Below are positions 1 through 6,386 of a DNA stretch of 11,852 nucleotides, in pieces. The number at the start of each line of letters is the position of its first letter. Positions within the stretch are counted from its first letter, which is position 1. The stretch is from an uncultured Bacteroidota bacterium. Lineage in GTDB: Bacteria; Bacteroidota; Bacteroidia; Chitinophagales; Chitinophagaceae. Made by a program: the position numbers and the translations under genes. The stretch covers positions 1 to 11,852 of the forward strand of contig CAIWHF010000224.1 in the NCBI GenBank assembly GCA_903912405.1. The letters run 5' to 3'. The notes under the pieces were generated by a model that was not told the origin of the DNA, ran no database searches, and saw only the letters and a program-made list of their open reading frames with translations.

Positions 1-2
1 TT

Positions 3-155
3 CAAATTGAAATGAAATACCGCACTTGGAAAGCAGGTTTCAAAATCACTGAAGTACCTATTACTTTTATAGACCGAACAGAAGGCGTATCCAAAATGTC
101 GAAAGGCATTGTAAAAGAAGCTATGATGGGTGTTTGGAAAATGAAACAGTTATAA
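3..155 (+). CDS. Polyprenol-phosphate mannosyltransferase-type GT2 glycosyltransferase, C-terminal end (5' part outside window)
   Basis: Only the last 50 codons are present, read from base 3 to a TAA at 153-155. The tail contains AGFKITEVPITFIDRTEG followed by SKMSKGIV. This is the closing signature of dolichol/polyprenol monophosphomannose synthases, where AGF-I-EVPI-F-DR, a G and then SKMS are conserved after the catalytic GT-A domain. Such enzymes move a sugar, usually mannose, from GDP-mannose to a polyprenyl phosphate at the inner face of the cytoplasmic membrane. The protein stops about 15 residues after SKMS. It is therefore the short form, without a C-terminal GtrA-like membrane domain. 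Its last 6 bp overlap the end of the convergent WbqC gene. The family call is fairly secure, but the exact sugar donor cannot be read from this fragment. Confidence 0.8.
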   Translation, partial: QIEMKYRTWKAGFKITEVPITFIDRTEGVSKMSKGIVKEAMMGVWKMKQL

Positions 156-761
156 AAAATCTATCGCTAGATTTCCTTCATTAAAAATTAAGTCCAAAAT
201 GCTTAGGTTAGCTAGAAATCCATTTTTATTTTCAAACAATTGATAGTATGGTTTTTGTACAAAGTCACGTTGTTGTTCTATGCGCCAATCTATTGCCTCT
301 ATATTTACTTCGATAGTATTATCTCCAAGTTGTTGTATTTCTTTTTTTATCCTTAAACTTTGCATTACAAAATCAATACTTGCTTTATTAAAATCAATCA
401 ATCGATCGTATTTAACAGTAAATAAGCGCCGTAATTCGAGCTCGTAATATTCGAAAAAAGGAGAACGATTATAGGCGTTTTTTATAGACTTATAATGCTG
501 TTGTTGCCAATCCTCTTCGTTGAAAATCTGAACCTCACCCATGGGCACCCGTTGGTTTCTTCCATTCAATAAGGGAATACTTAATTTTAAACGCCCATTA
601 GCCGTAGCGATTTCATATTTGTTTCTGTATGTCATTTTTCTGTAGGATTCCTGATCATCCAATAAAACAGCATCAACTTTTAGCATGTCTGCACACCAAG
701 CAATAGTGGGGAAAGGCATATAGGAAGTAATTAGTAAAGACATAGAAATAAACAAAAGCAT
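150..761 (-). CDS. WbqC-like family protein
   Basis: A protein of 203 residues matching the WbqC-like family. Recognisable blocks are YMPFPTIAW near residues 14-22, then ESYRKMTYRNKYEIATANG at 38-56 followed by SIPL. Next come H89 with the AYNRSPFFEYYE stretch at 96-107 and the closing NLSILDLIFNEG at 185-196. The family is named after an O-antigen cluster gene. Its biochemical role is not established, and it is common beside envelope genes in Bacteroidota. Full length is close to the family norm. The ATG at 761 is the longest start, but the ATG at 743 (residue 7, reading MSLLITSYMPF) is equally plausible because homologues usually begin just before the Y-P motif. It is divergent from the GWxTD gene and overlaps the mannosyltransferase end by 6 bp. 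A hairpin lies in its last codons. Confidence 0.82.
   Translation of the reverse strand: MLLFISMSLLITSYMPFPTIAWCADMLKVDAVLLDDQESYRKMTYRNKYEIATANGRLKLSIPLLNGRNQRVPMGEVQIFNEEDWQQQHYKSIKNAYNRSPFFEYYELELRRLFTVKYDRLIDFNKASIDFVMQSLRIKKEIQQLGDNTIEVNIEAIDWRIEQQRDFVQKPYYQLFENKNGFLANLSILDLIFNEGNLAIDFL
154..174. terminator. Inverted repeat at a convergent gene end, possible weak bidirectional terminator
   Basis: AAATCTA (157-163) and TAGATTT (168-174) form a perfect 7-bp stem with the loop TCGC. On the minus strand the stem runs into a T-rich tail (TTTTTTATAAC), as in an intrinsic terminator for the WbqC gene. On the plus strand the tail is less T-rich. The stem has only one G-C pair per arm and lies inside the last WbqC codons, just beyond the mannosyltransferase stop. 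This makes it a weak but well-placed candidate. Confidence 0.42.
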
Positions 762-765
762 TTAG

Positions 766-773
766 TAATTTGC
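766..773 (+). promoter_or_regulatory. Possible -7 promoter element for the GWxTD/dapF run
   Basis: TAATTTGC resembles the Bacteroidota -7 consensus TAnnTTTG but is one T short. It lies 14 bases before the ATG at 788. No clear -33 TTG is visible upstream. It sits in the 26-bp gap between divergent genes, so any transcript leader would be only a few bases long. Confidence 0.3.
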
Positions 774-787
774 ATAAAATTAATAAA

Positions 788-2248
788 ATGCAGAAGAGCA
801 TTTCCATTATCGTATTATTTATTTTTCTTAGCGCTCGAGTAAGTGCGATAGAAGGATTGCATCATGCTGCTCTTTTCTACGAAAAAAACGAAAAGCAATT
901 AATCCCATATATTGAAATTATAACAGAAATAAACCCCAAAACAGTTGGCTTTGTTAAAACAAAACTTGGTCATTGGCAACAACAAGTTATTATTCAAATT
1001 GATGCGAAAGCAGATACCGGATGGACGCGACTTAAAACATATATTTTGAAAGGGATGGAAAGTGATAGTATGCAAGTGGCTCCATTATTTGACCTTAACA
1101 GAGTTTATACCCCCATTAAGACGAGCGCTTGCAGGGTTGTTTTGACCGACAAGAGTAATTTACAAAATGTGCAGTTTTGGGAAGACAGCATACAAATTGA
1201 CATCTACAACCAAACACAAGTTCATTTATCTTCCATTCAAATTATAGATAAACAAGGGCGTTTTGACAGCACTATACAAGAACCTGTTTTTTTAAAAAAT
1301 GGGCTTTATCAAATTCCTAGTTCCAGTTTATTTCTAGAAAATGTAAAAGTAGTTAATTGCTATGCAGAGAGTTATCAACTACAAAACAAGGATACCATCA
1401 TGTATCAGTTTTATATTTCGAAAAAAGCCTTTGGAGAGGCTATCAATCATTTAATCTATTTCGACACCCTTTTTGGAGAAGGAGTTTTTGCTCATCAAAA
1501 GACCTTTCCAATACATCAATTAAAGTCGGGCAATTATTTTTTAAATCTTATTGCCAATACCAAAGAGAATGTTGTGTTGACTAAACAAAATTGTTTCTTT
1601 CAAATTCTCAATACTGCACCCATTGAATTAGCCATAAATAAAGAAGATACTACTAAAGAAGAAAAACTACCTACTACTTTTTTAAACTTAGCCACTACTT
1701 TTATTGCCAAATATAATACAGCGCAATTAAAAGCAATTTTAAAAATGATTGCGCCCGTTTCTAGCGCCTTAGAAAAAGCACAAATCAAACAATTCTTAAG
1801 CGAACCCAACGATACGTATATGCGGTATTTCTTGTATAACTACTGGGAGCAAAGAAATAAAACCAACCCTGCGCAAGCATGGAATGAATATGCAGAAAAA
1901 ATAAAAATCGTTAATAAATTATATACCCGCGCTGGGAAAATAGGTTATGAAACGGATATGGGAATAACCTATTTAAAATATGGTGCTCCAAACGAGCAAA
2001 TTTCTGTCCAAAATGAAACCGGTGCATTACCTTATACCATTTGGCAATATAATACCATTGGCAAAAGAAATATACAAGGTCTATTTTTATTTTACATACC
2101 TCCATTTGCTCTTAACGAATACCTACTTTTGCATAGCAATGTAATTGGAGATGTTTTTGATCCAAATTGGAGAGCATCTTTATATACTAGTGGTCAAAGT
2201 CCAATTGGAGATAACTCTAGAGCATTACAATATTTTAATAGAAAATAA
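788..2248 (+). CDS. Exported GWxTD-domain-type protein
   Basis: A 486-residue protein read from the ATG at 788. An in-frame TTG at 770 would add six residues, but starting at 788 gives a clean signal peptide: MQKS, a hydrophobic core (residues 5-16), then ARVSA before a likely cleavage near residue 20. The middle (about 25-280) looks like beta-rich extracytoplasmic domains. The C-terminal region (about 360-460) has the GWxTD layout: an AWNEYAEKI helix, GYETD at 386-390, YLKYGAP at 395-401 and IWQY at 418-421. The naming tryptophan is tyrosine here. GWxTD proteins are widespread in Bacteroidota, are usually annotated by domain only, and have no firmly known function. The stop codon directly abuts the dapF ATG (TAAATG), so the two are probably translationally coupled. 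No lipobox cysteine is seen, so the mature protein is probably periplasmic or surface-associated. Confidence 0.72.
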   Translation: MQKSISIIVLFIFLSARVSAIEGLHHAALFYEKNEKQLIPYIEIITEINPKTVGFVKTKLGHWQQQVIIQIDAKADTGWTRLKTYILKGMESDSMQVAPLFDLNRVYTPIKTSACRVVLTDKSNLQNVQFWEDSIQIDIYNQTQVHLSSIQIIDKQGRFDSTIQEPVFLKNGLYQIPSSSLFLENVKVVNCYAESYQLQNKDTIMYQFYISKKAFGEAINHLIYFDTLFGEGVFAHQKTFPIHQLKSGNYFLNLIANTKENVVLTKQNCFFQILNTAPIELAINKEDTTKEEKLPTTFLNLATTFIAKYNTAQLKAILKMIAPVSSALEKAQIKQFLSEPNDTYMRYFLYNYWEQRNKTNPAQAWNEYAEKIKIVNKLYTRAGKIGYETDMGITYLKYGAPNEQISVQNETGALPYTIWQYNTIGKRNIQGLFLFYIPPFALNEYLLLHSNVIGDVFDPNWRASLYTSGQSPIGDNSRALQYFNRK

Positions 2249-3034
2249 ATGGAACTTAACTTTTTTAAATATCAAGGTACAGGCAATGATTTTGTTATCA
2301 TTGATAATCGAGCGAAACACATAAAGCTAAACAAGGAACAAATTGCTTTTTTGTGCGACCGCAGAAAAGGAATAGGTGCAGATGGACTTATGCTATTAGA
2401 AAACAGTAGCGTTGCCGACTTTAAAATGGTTTATTACAATGCCGATGGTGCAGAAAGCACCATGTGTGGAAATGGGGGCAGATGCATCGTTGCTTTTGCA
2501 AAGCAACTTCAACTTATTAAAGAAGATACTACGCAGTTTGAAGCTATTGATGGCCTTCATGAAGCATTAATACTAGACAACAATATTATTGTTTTACACA
2601 TGCAAGATGTATCTGAAAATAATGTTATAAATAATCATGTTGAAATACAAACAGGTTCACCTCATTATGTAACATTCATTAAAGACTTACACTCAATAGA
2701 CGTGGCAACAAAAGGTAGAACGATTAGAAATAGAGAAGCATACCCAACAGGTATAAATGTAAATTTTGTAGAAGTTATAGATCAAAACAACTTATTTGTA
2801 AGAACCTACGAAAGAGGTGTAGAAGATGAAACCATGAGTTGTGGCACTGGCGTAACCGCAGCGGCCATAGCCCACAGTAATACTGCATTGGGAAAATTTG
2901 ATATAGACATTAAAACCCTGGGTGGTGATTTAAGTGTTCAATTTGAAAAAATTAACCCAACAAATGCTATTAATGTTTGGCTTAAAGGCCCAATTCAATT
3001 AGTTTTTACAGGCAAGATCACCCTTCATCCATAA
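2249..3034 (+). CDS. dapF: Diaminopimelate epimerase
   Basis: A 261-residue cytoplasmic enzyme converting LL-diaminopimelate to the meso form, the last step before lysine and a building block of peptidoglycan. Both catalytic cysteines are present: Cys73 in MCGNGGRC (72-79) and Cys198 in MSCGTG (196-201). Other family blocks are KYQGTGNDFVIID (7-19), RRKGIGADGL (38-47), YYNADG (62-67), GSPHYV (136-141; usually GNPH) and ERGVEDET (188-195). The length is typical. It starts immediately after the stop of the GWxTD gene with no separate leader, so it depends on transcription and probably ribosome handover from that gene. The GNPH-to-GSPH change is conservative. The call is secure. Confidence 0.96.
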   Translation: MELNFFKYQGTGNDFVIIDNRAKHIKLNKEQIAFLCDRRKGIGADGLMLLENSSVADFKMVYYNADGAESTMCGNGGRCIVAFAKQLQLIKEDTTQFEAIDGLHEALILDNNIIVLHMQDVSENNVINNHVEIQTGSPHYVTFIKDLHSIDVATKGRTIRNREAYPTGINVNFVEVIDQNNLFVRTYERGVEDETMSCGTGVTAAAIAHSNTALGKFDIDIKTLGGDLSVQFEKINPTNAINVWLKGPIQLVFTGKITLHP

Positions 3035-3035
3035 A

Positions 3036-3064
3036 CTTGGACAAATAATTTGTAACTTGCCAAG
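3036..3064. repeat. Nested inverted repeat between dapF and the Gfo/Idh gene
   Basis: Two dyads are nested in the 54-bp gap. The outer arms are CTTGG (3036-3040) and CCAAG (3060-3064). Inside them is a perfect ACAAAT-A-ATTTGT (3041-3053). The right half overlaps a candidate -7 element at 3053-3060. It could be an operator, a weak attenuating hairpin after dapF, or chance in AT-rich DNA. There is no T-tract, so a classical terminator is unlikely. Confidence 0.4.
3053..3060 (+). promoter_or_regulatory. Possible internal -7 promoter element before the Gfo/Idh gene
   Basis: TAACTTGC resembles the Bacteroidota -7 element TAnnTTTG but is one T short, like the candidate at 766-773. It lies 28 bases before the ATG at 3089. 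A TTG at 3037-3039 lies upstream, but only 13 bases separate it from the -7 box, which is shorter than usual. The 54-bp gap is the largest in the plus-strand run, which makes it the natural place for a second promoter. Confidence 0.28.
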
Positions 3065-3088
3065 CAAACCATTTATAAAAATATAAGC

Positions 3089-4084
3089 ATGCTAAAAATT
3101 GGAGTTTGTGGCGCAGGCCACTTAGGTAAAATTCATATTCAACAATGGAAAACGATAGATGAAATTAATTTAGTAGGATTTTACGAACCTAATGACCAGC
3201 ATGCCGCTCAAGTAATCAGCGAATACCAAATACCACGATTTGATAGTTTAGAAGCCCTTCTAAAAGAAGTAGATGCACTAGATATCATTTCCCCAACCAC
3301 CACCCATTTTGAAATAGCACAAAAAGCGCTTTCTACCGGCAAACATGTTTTTGTAGAGAAACCTCTGACCAATACGCTCGAAGAAGCAGCCAAACTTGTA
3401 GAGTTGGTTAATGAAGCCAATTTAAAATGTCAGGTAGGCCATGTAGAACGATATAATCCTGCGTTTATGGCCTTGAACAATGCACCTTTAAATCCATTAT
3501 TTATAGAAGCACATCGCTTGGCGCAATTCAACCCAAGAGGTACCGATGTATCTGTAATTTTAGACTTAATGATTCACGATATTGACATCGTGTTACATTT
3601 AGTAAAATCTCCGGTAAAAAGAATTTCTGCTAGTGGCGTAGCTGTTATTAGCGAAACTGCAGACATTGCTAATGCTCGTATTGAATTTAATAATGGCTGT
3701 GTAGCTAACTTGACCTCTAGTCGAATTTCACTTAAAAAAATGCGCAAATTGCGTATGTTCCAAAAAGACGCTTATATCGGTGTAGATTTTTTAGAGAAGA
3801 AAACAGAAATCGTTAAGTTAAAACCTGAAGATAGTTCTAAAGGCATGATGGATTTCCCAATTGAATTGCCAAGTGGAGATAAAAAAATTATATCGGTAGA
3901 ATTGCCAGAAATTCCTGCCGCAAATGCGATTAGAATGGAATTATTAGAATTTGCAATAGCCATTATAGAAGACAAACCCGTGAGAGTAAATGTAATCGAT
4001 GGCTATCAAGCAATGGATGTAGCACATCAAATATTGAAAAAAATGAGCCTTCACGAAGATGCGCACAATACAAGTAATGACTAA
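3089..4084 (+). CDS. Gfo/Idh/MocA family NAD(P)-dependent oxidoreductase
   Basis: A 331-residue protein with an N-terminal Rossmann fold: IGVCGAGHLGKIH (4-16) is the dinucleotide-binding turn. The family hallmark EKPL is at 90-93, with the catalytic-type Lys91. After it come GHVERYNPAF (117-126), HRLAQFNPRGTDVSV (142-156) and MIHDIDIV (161-168), with a His usually placed at the active site. The C-terminal half is the beta-sheet substrate domain. The HRLA-F-PRGTDV-IHDIDI pattern resembles nucleotide-sugar dehydrogenases of the UDP-GlcNAc 3-dehydrogenase (GnnA) and WbpB/WlbA type. The partner aminotransferase is not in this window, so I do not assign the substrate. It sits between dapF and a lipoprotein/sugar transferase pair, which favours an envelope-glycan role. 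Family certain, substrate open. Confidence 0.87.
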   Translation: MLKIGVCGAGHLGKIHIQQWKTIDEINLVGFYEPNDQHAAQVISEYQIPRFDSLEALLKEVDALDIISPTTTHFEIAQKALSTGKHVFVEKPLTNTLEEAAKLVELVNEANLKCQVGHVERYNPAFMALNNAPLNPLFIEAHRLAQFNPRGTDVSVILDLMIHDIDIVLHLVKSPVKRISASGVAVISETADIANARIEFNNGCVANLTSSRISLKKMRKLRMFQKDAYIGVDFLEKKTEIVKLKPEDSSKGMMDFPIELPSGDKKIISVELPEIPAANAIRMELLEFAIAIIEDKPVRVNVIDGYQAMDVAHQILKKMSLHEDAHNTSND

Positions 4085-4100
4085 TTCGTTTATAAGTAAT

Positions 4101-4952
4101 ATGCGTTTAAGTAAAGCTATAGTTATTTCTTTTTTTTTAGGCTTTATAGCTAGTTGTAACCTCATCAACCCAAGCGAACCTATACCTACCTATGTTCAAA
4201 TAGATTCGTTTCAATTTAAAACTAGCAATCCGGTTTTGACAGGTACGGCTCGACAAAAAATAAATAGTGCTTTTGTATATTTCGACAACCAACTCATTGG
4301 GGCATATGAATTACCTGCCCGCGTCCCAATCATTAGCACAAAAACAGGGCTCTTAAAAGTAGCACCCGGTGTTATATTAAATGGATTAAACGGCTTGCAA
4401 TTAGCCTACCCTTTTTTTAAAACCGATACCGTTTCACTAGCTTATCAACCTGGCACCATAAAAAAAATAACGCCAAGCTCTTCGTACTACAGCGCTACCC
4501 TATTTAAATGGCAAGAAGATTTTGAAGGTGGCAACACCTTTACTTCCATTACTGGCGATACTACCTTGAATAGAACATTAAATTCGAGCGAAGTATTTGA
4601 AGGAGGCGCCTCCGGCAAATTATATTTTAAAGCTCCACAGCAGACGGCACAAGTGATCAGTACAGCTACGTTTACGCTTCCGGTAACTGCATCGTACTTA
4701 GAGTTGCATTACAAAAACACCATAGATTTTCAAGTGGGTATTCAAGTAAGTTATGACCAAGGGGGCGTTTATTACGAATATATTAGTGGTTTTAAACCAA
4801 AGAGTGAATGGAATAAAGTATATATCGACTTACAAAAATTTGCTTCTAATAACAGAGGATTGAATTACCGCATCATGATTCGTGCAGATTTGCCAAGCGG
4901 CATGAGTAGCGGATATGTATTATTTGACAACTTTAAAGTAGTTTCTTATTAA
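4101..4952 (+). CDS. Unrecognised lipoprotein with a C-terminal lectin-like beta domain
   Basis: A 283-residue protein that I do not recognise by name. Starting at the ATG at 4101 gives a classic lipoprotein signal: MRLSK, a hydrophobic stretch, then FIASC with the lipid-attachment cysteine at residue 19. In-frame ATGs at 4059 and 4077 would lengthen the signal and overlap the upstream gene, so they are less likely. After the cysteine come an N- and P-containing linker and a beta-rich domain (about 30-120). A second domain (138-283) opens with WQEDFEGG and ends with YVLFDNFKVV, with WNKVYIDLQKFA at 237-248. That order resembles carbohydrate-binding or discoidin-like jelly-roll modules, though I infer this from pattern only. 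It follows the Gfo/Idh gene by 16 bp and immediately precedes the sugar transferase. The product is probably anchored in the outer or inner membrane and works with that glycan cluster. Confidence 0.72.
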   Translation: MRLSKAIVISFFLGFIASCNLINPSEPIPTYVQIDSFQFKTSNPVLTGTARQKINSAFVYFDNQLIGAYELPARVPIISTKTGLLKVAPGVILNGLNGLQLAYPFFKTDTVSLAYQPGTIKKITPSSSYYSATLFKWQEDFEGGNTFTSITGDTTLNRTLNSSEVFEGGASGKLYFKAPQQTAQVISTATFTLPVTASYLELHYKNTIDFQVGIQVSYDQGGVYYEYISGFKPKSEWNKVYIDLQKFASNNRGLNYRIMIRADLPSGMSSGYVLFDNFKVVSY

Positions 4953-4956
4953 CGCA

Positions 4957-6384
4957 CTGCACAACATACCAACCAAAAGAAAACAGGCTATACGAAATCT
5001 TGTAATACTAGATTTTTTTAGCGCTTTAATTGCTTGGTTTGTTTTTTGGATGTACCGCCAAAACGTACTCGGTTTTCATTCTTTTCAAAACACCCTTCAA
5101 GGCTTACTGCCTAGAGATATTCTAATTGGCGTTGTTGTTATCCCCTCTATTTGGCTTTTCATTTATCTTTTAAGTGGTACTTATTTCGACCTGTATCACA
5201 AATCTCGTTTGATAGAAATTAATAGAATTTTTATAGCTACTTTATTAGGAGGCCTATTTATTTCGTTATTTTTCTTTTCTAATGATAATGATCAATTTAA
5301 ATACTTCATTAAAGTCACTGCTCGCTATATGCTGTTGCATTTTAGCATATTGTGCGTATTTAGATTTGTACTCTTTCAACAGGTGAAAAAGAATATCCTT
5401 ACCGGTGTTGTTCATTTTAAAACAGTTATTATTGGCGGCAATAGCAATGCAGTAAAGCTTTATCAAACCATTCAAGAAGAAAACAATCAAGATGGGAATT
5501 TATGTATTGGTTTTATTAGTTTGCAAGAAGATGAGGAAGACGAGTTAGCTAAGTTTCTTCCGAAACTTGGTAATTTAAACAACCTTGAAAGCGTAATTGA
5601 GCAAAATGAAATTGAAGTGGTCATCATTTCCATGGATACTTCTGAGCATCATTTACTTAGTAACATTTTAATTCGCCTTAGTCATACGCCTTTGTTCATC
5701 AAAGTGCTTCCTGACCTATATGATTTCATATCTGGAGTTGTAAAAACAACGAGCATTAACGCAGCAGCATTAATTAATATCTATCCAGATCTTATGCCAG
5801 ACTGGCAAAGAGTATGTAAGCGATTTATGGATATTATAGTAAGTGCTTCCGCTATCATTATTTTATTGCCGCTTTATCTTTTTACCATTATACGCGTAAA
5901 ATTTTCATCAGTTGGCCCTATTTTATACAAACAAGAACGAATCGGTAAATATGGTATTCCCTTTAATATTCTAAAATTTAGATCTATGTATGTAAATGCA
6001 GAAGAAATGGGACCTGCCTTATCTAAAACCGATGATCCGAGAATTACTAATTGGGGCAAATTTATGCGCAAATGGCGTATCGACGAATTGCCTCAATTTT
6101 TTAATATCCTAAGGGGCGATATGTCTTTAGTGGGCCCTCGACCAGAAAGAATTTTCTATATCAACCAAATCACCACTACGCATCCACACTATAAATATTT
6201 ACATAAAGTAAAACCAGGACTTACCTCGTGGGGCATGGTGCAATATGGCTATGCAGAAAATCTTGATCAAATGATTGATCGTATGAAATATGATATACTG
6301 TATATTGAAAATTGCTCCCTAGCTTTAGATATAAAAATAATGCTCTATACCTTTAAAGTATTATTTCAAGGAAGAGGGAAATAA
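4957..6384 (+). CDS. Polyprenyl-phosphate sugar transferase (exopolysaccharide-initiating type), non-standard start
   Basis: This enzyme attaches the first sugar phosphate of a surface glycan to undecaprenyl phosphate at the inner membrane. Numbered from the ATG at 5050, there are membrane helices between about residues 20 and 110. A Rossmann-like CoA-binding-type domain begins at KTVIIGGNSNAV (124-135). The bacterial sugar transferase domain runs from KRFMD (257-261) through YKQERIGKYG (293-302), KFRSM (309-313), DELPQFFNILRGDMSLVGPRPE (345-366) and VKPGLTSW (387-394). The first ATG is not the real beginning. The same frame stays open back to a TAG at 4939-4941 and encodes KRKQAIRNLVILDFF then SALIAWFVFW, the usual first helix of this family. 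No ATG, GTG or TTG exists there. CTG 4957, ATA 4966 or ATT 4948 are the options, and I list CTG. The end overlaps folC by 24 bp. Confidence 0.85.
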   Translation: MHNIPTKRKQAIRNLVILDFFSALIAWFVFWMYRQNVLGFHSFQNTLQGLLPRDILIGVVVIPSIWLFIYLLSGTYFDLYHKSRLIEINRIFIATLLGGLFISLFFFSNDNDQFKYFIKVTARYMLLHFSILCVFRFVLFQQVKKNILTGVVHFKTVIIGGNSNAVKLYQTIQEENNQDGNLCIGFISLQEDEEDELAKFLPKLGNLNNLESVIEQNEIEVVIISMDTSEHHLLSNILIRLSHTPLFIKVLPDLYDFISGVVKTTSINAAALINIYPDLMPDWQRVCKRFMDIIVSASAIIILLPLYLFTIIRVKFSSVGPILYKQERIGKYGIPFNILKFRSMYVNAEEMGPALSKTDDPRITNWGKFMRKWRIDELPQFFNILRGDMSLVGPRPERIFYINQITTTHPHYKYLHKVKPGLTSWGMVQYGYAENLDQMIDRMKYDILYIENCSLALDIKIMLYTFKVLFQGRGK

Positions 6385-6386
6385 TA
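6359..6386. terminator. Inverted repeat spanning both stop codons of a convergent pair
   Basis: TATTATTTC (6359-6367) and GAAATAATA (6378-6386) form a perfect 9-bp stem around a 10-base loop. The stem lies exactly on the 24-bp overlap between the sugar transferase (+) and folC (-) and includes both stop codons. Neither strand has a T-tract after it, so intrinsic termination would be weak. It may instead limit read-through or stabilise both 3' ends. Confidence 0.33.

Noticed and set aside
770..787. TTG start for the GWxTD gene
   Set aside because: It adds six polar residues ahead of a clean signal peptide, and its TTG lies inside the candidate -7 box. ATG 788 is better.
1600..2105. Two minus-strand open frames inside the GWxTD gene
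   Set aside because: They have no signature and lie opposite a gene with a clear signal peptide and domain layout.
4059..4100. Earlier ATGs (4059, 4077) for the lipoprotein
   Set aside because: They overlap or crowd the upstream gene and make an over-long signal sequence. ATG 4101 places the lipobox cysteine at residue 19.
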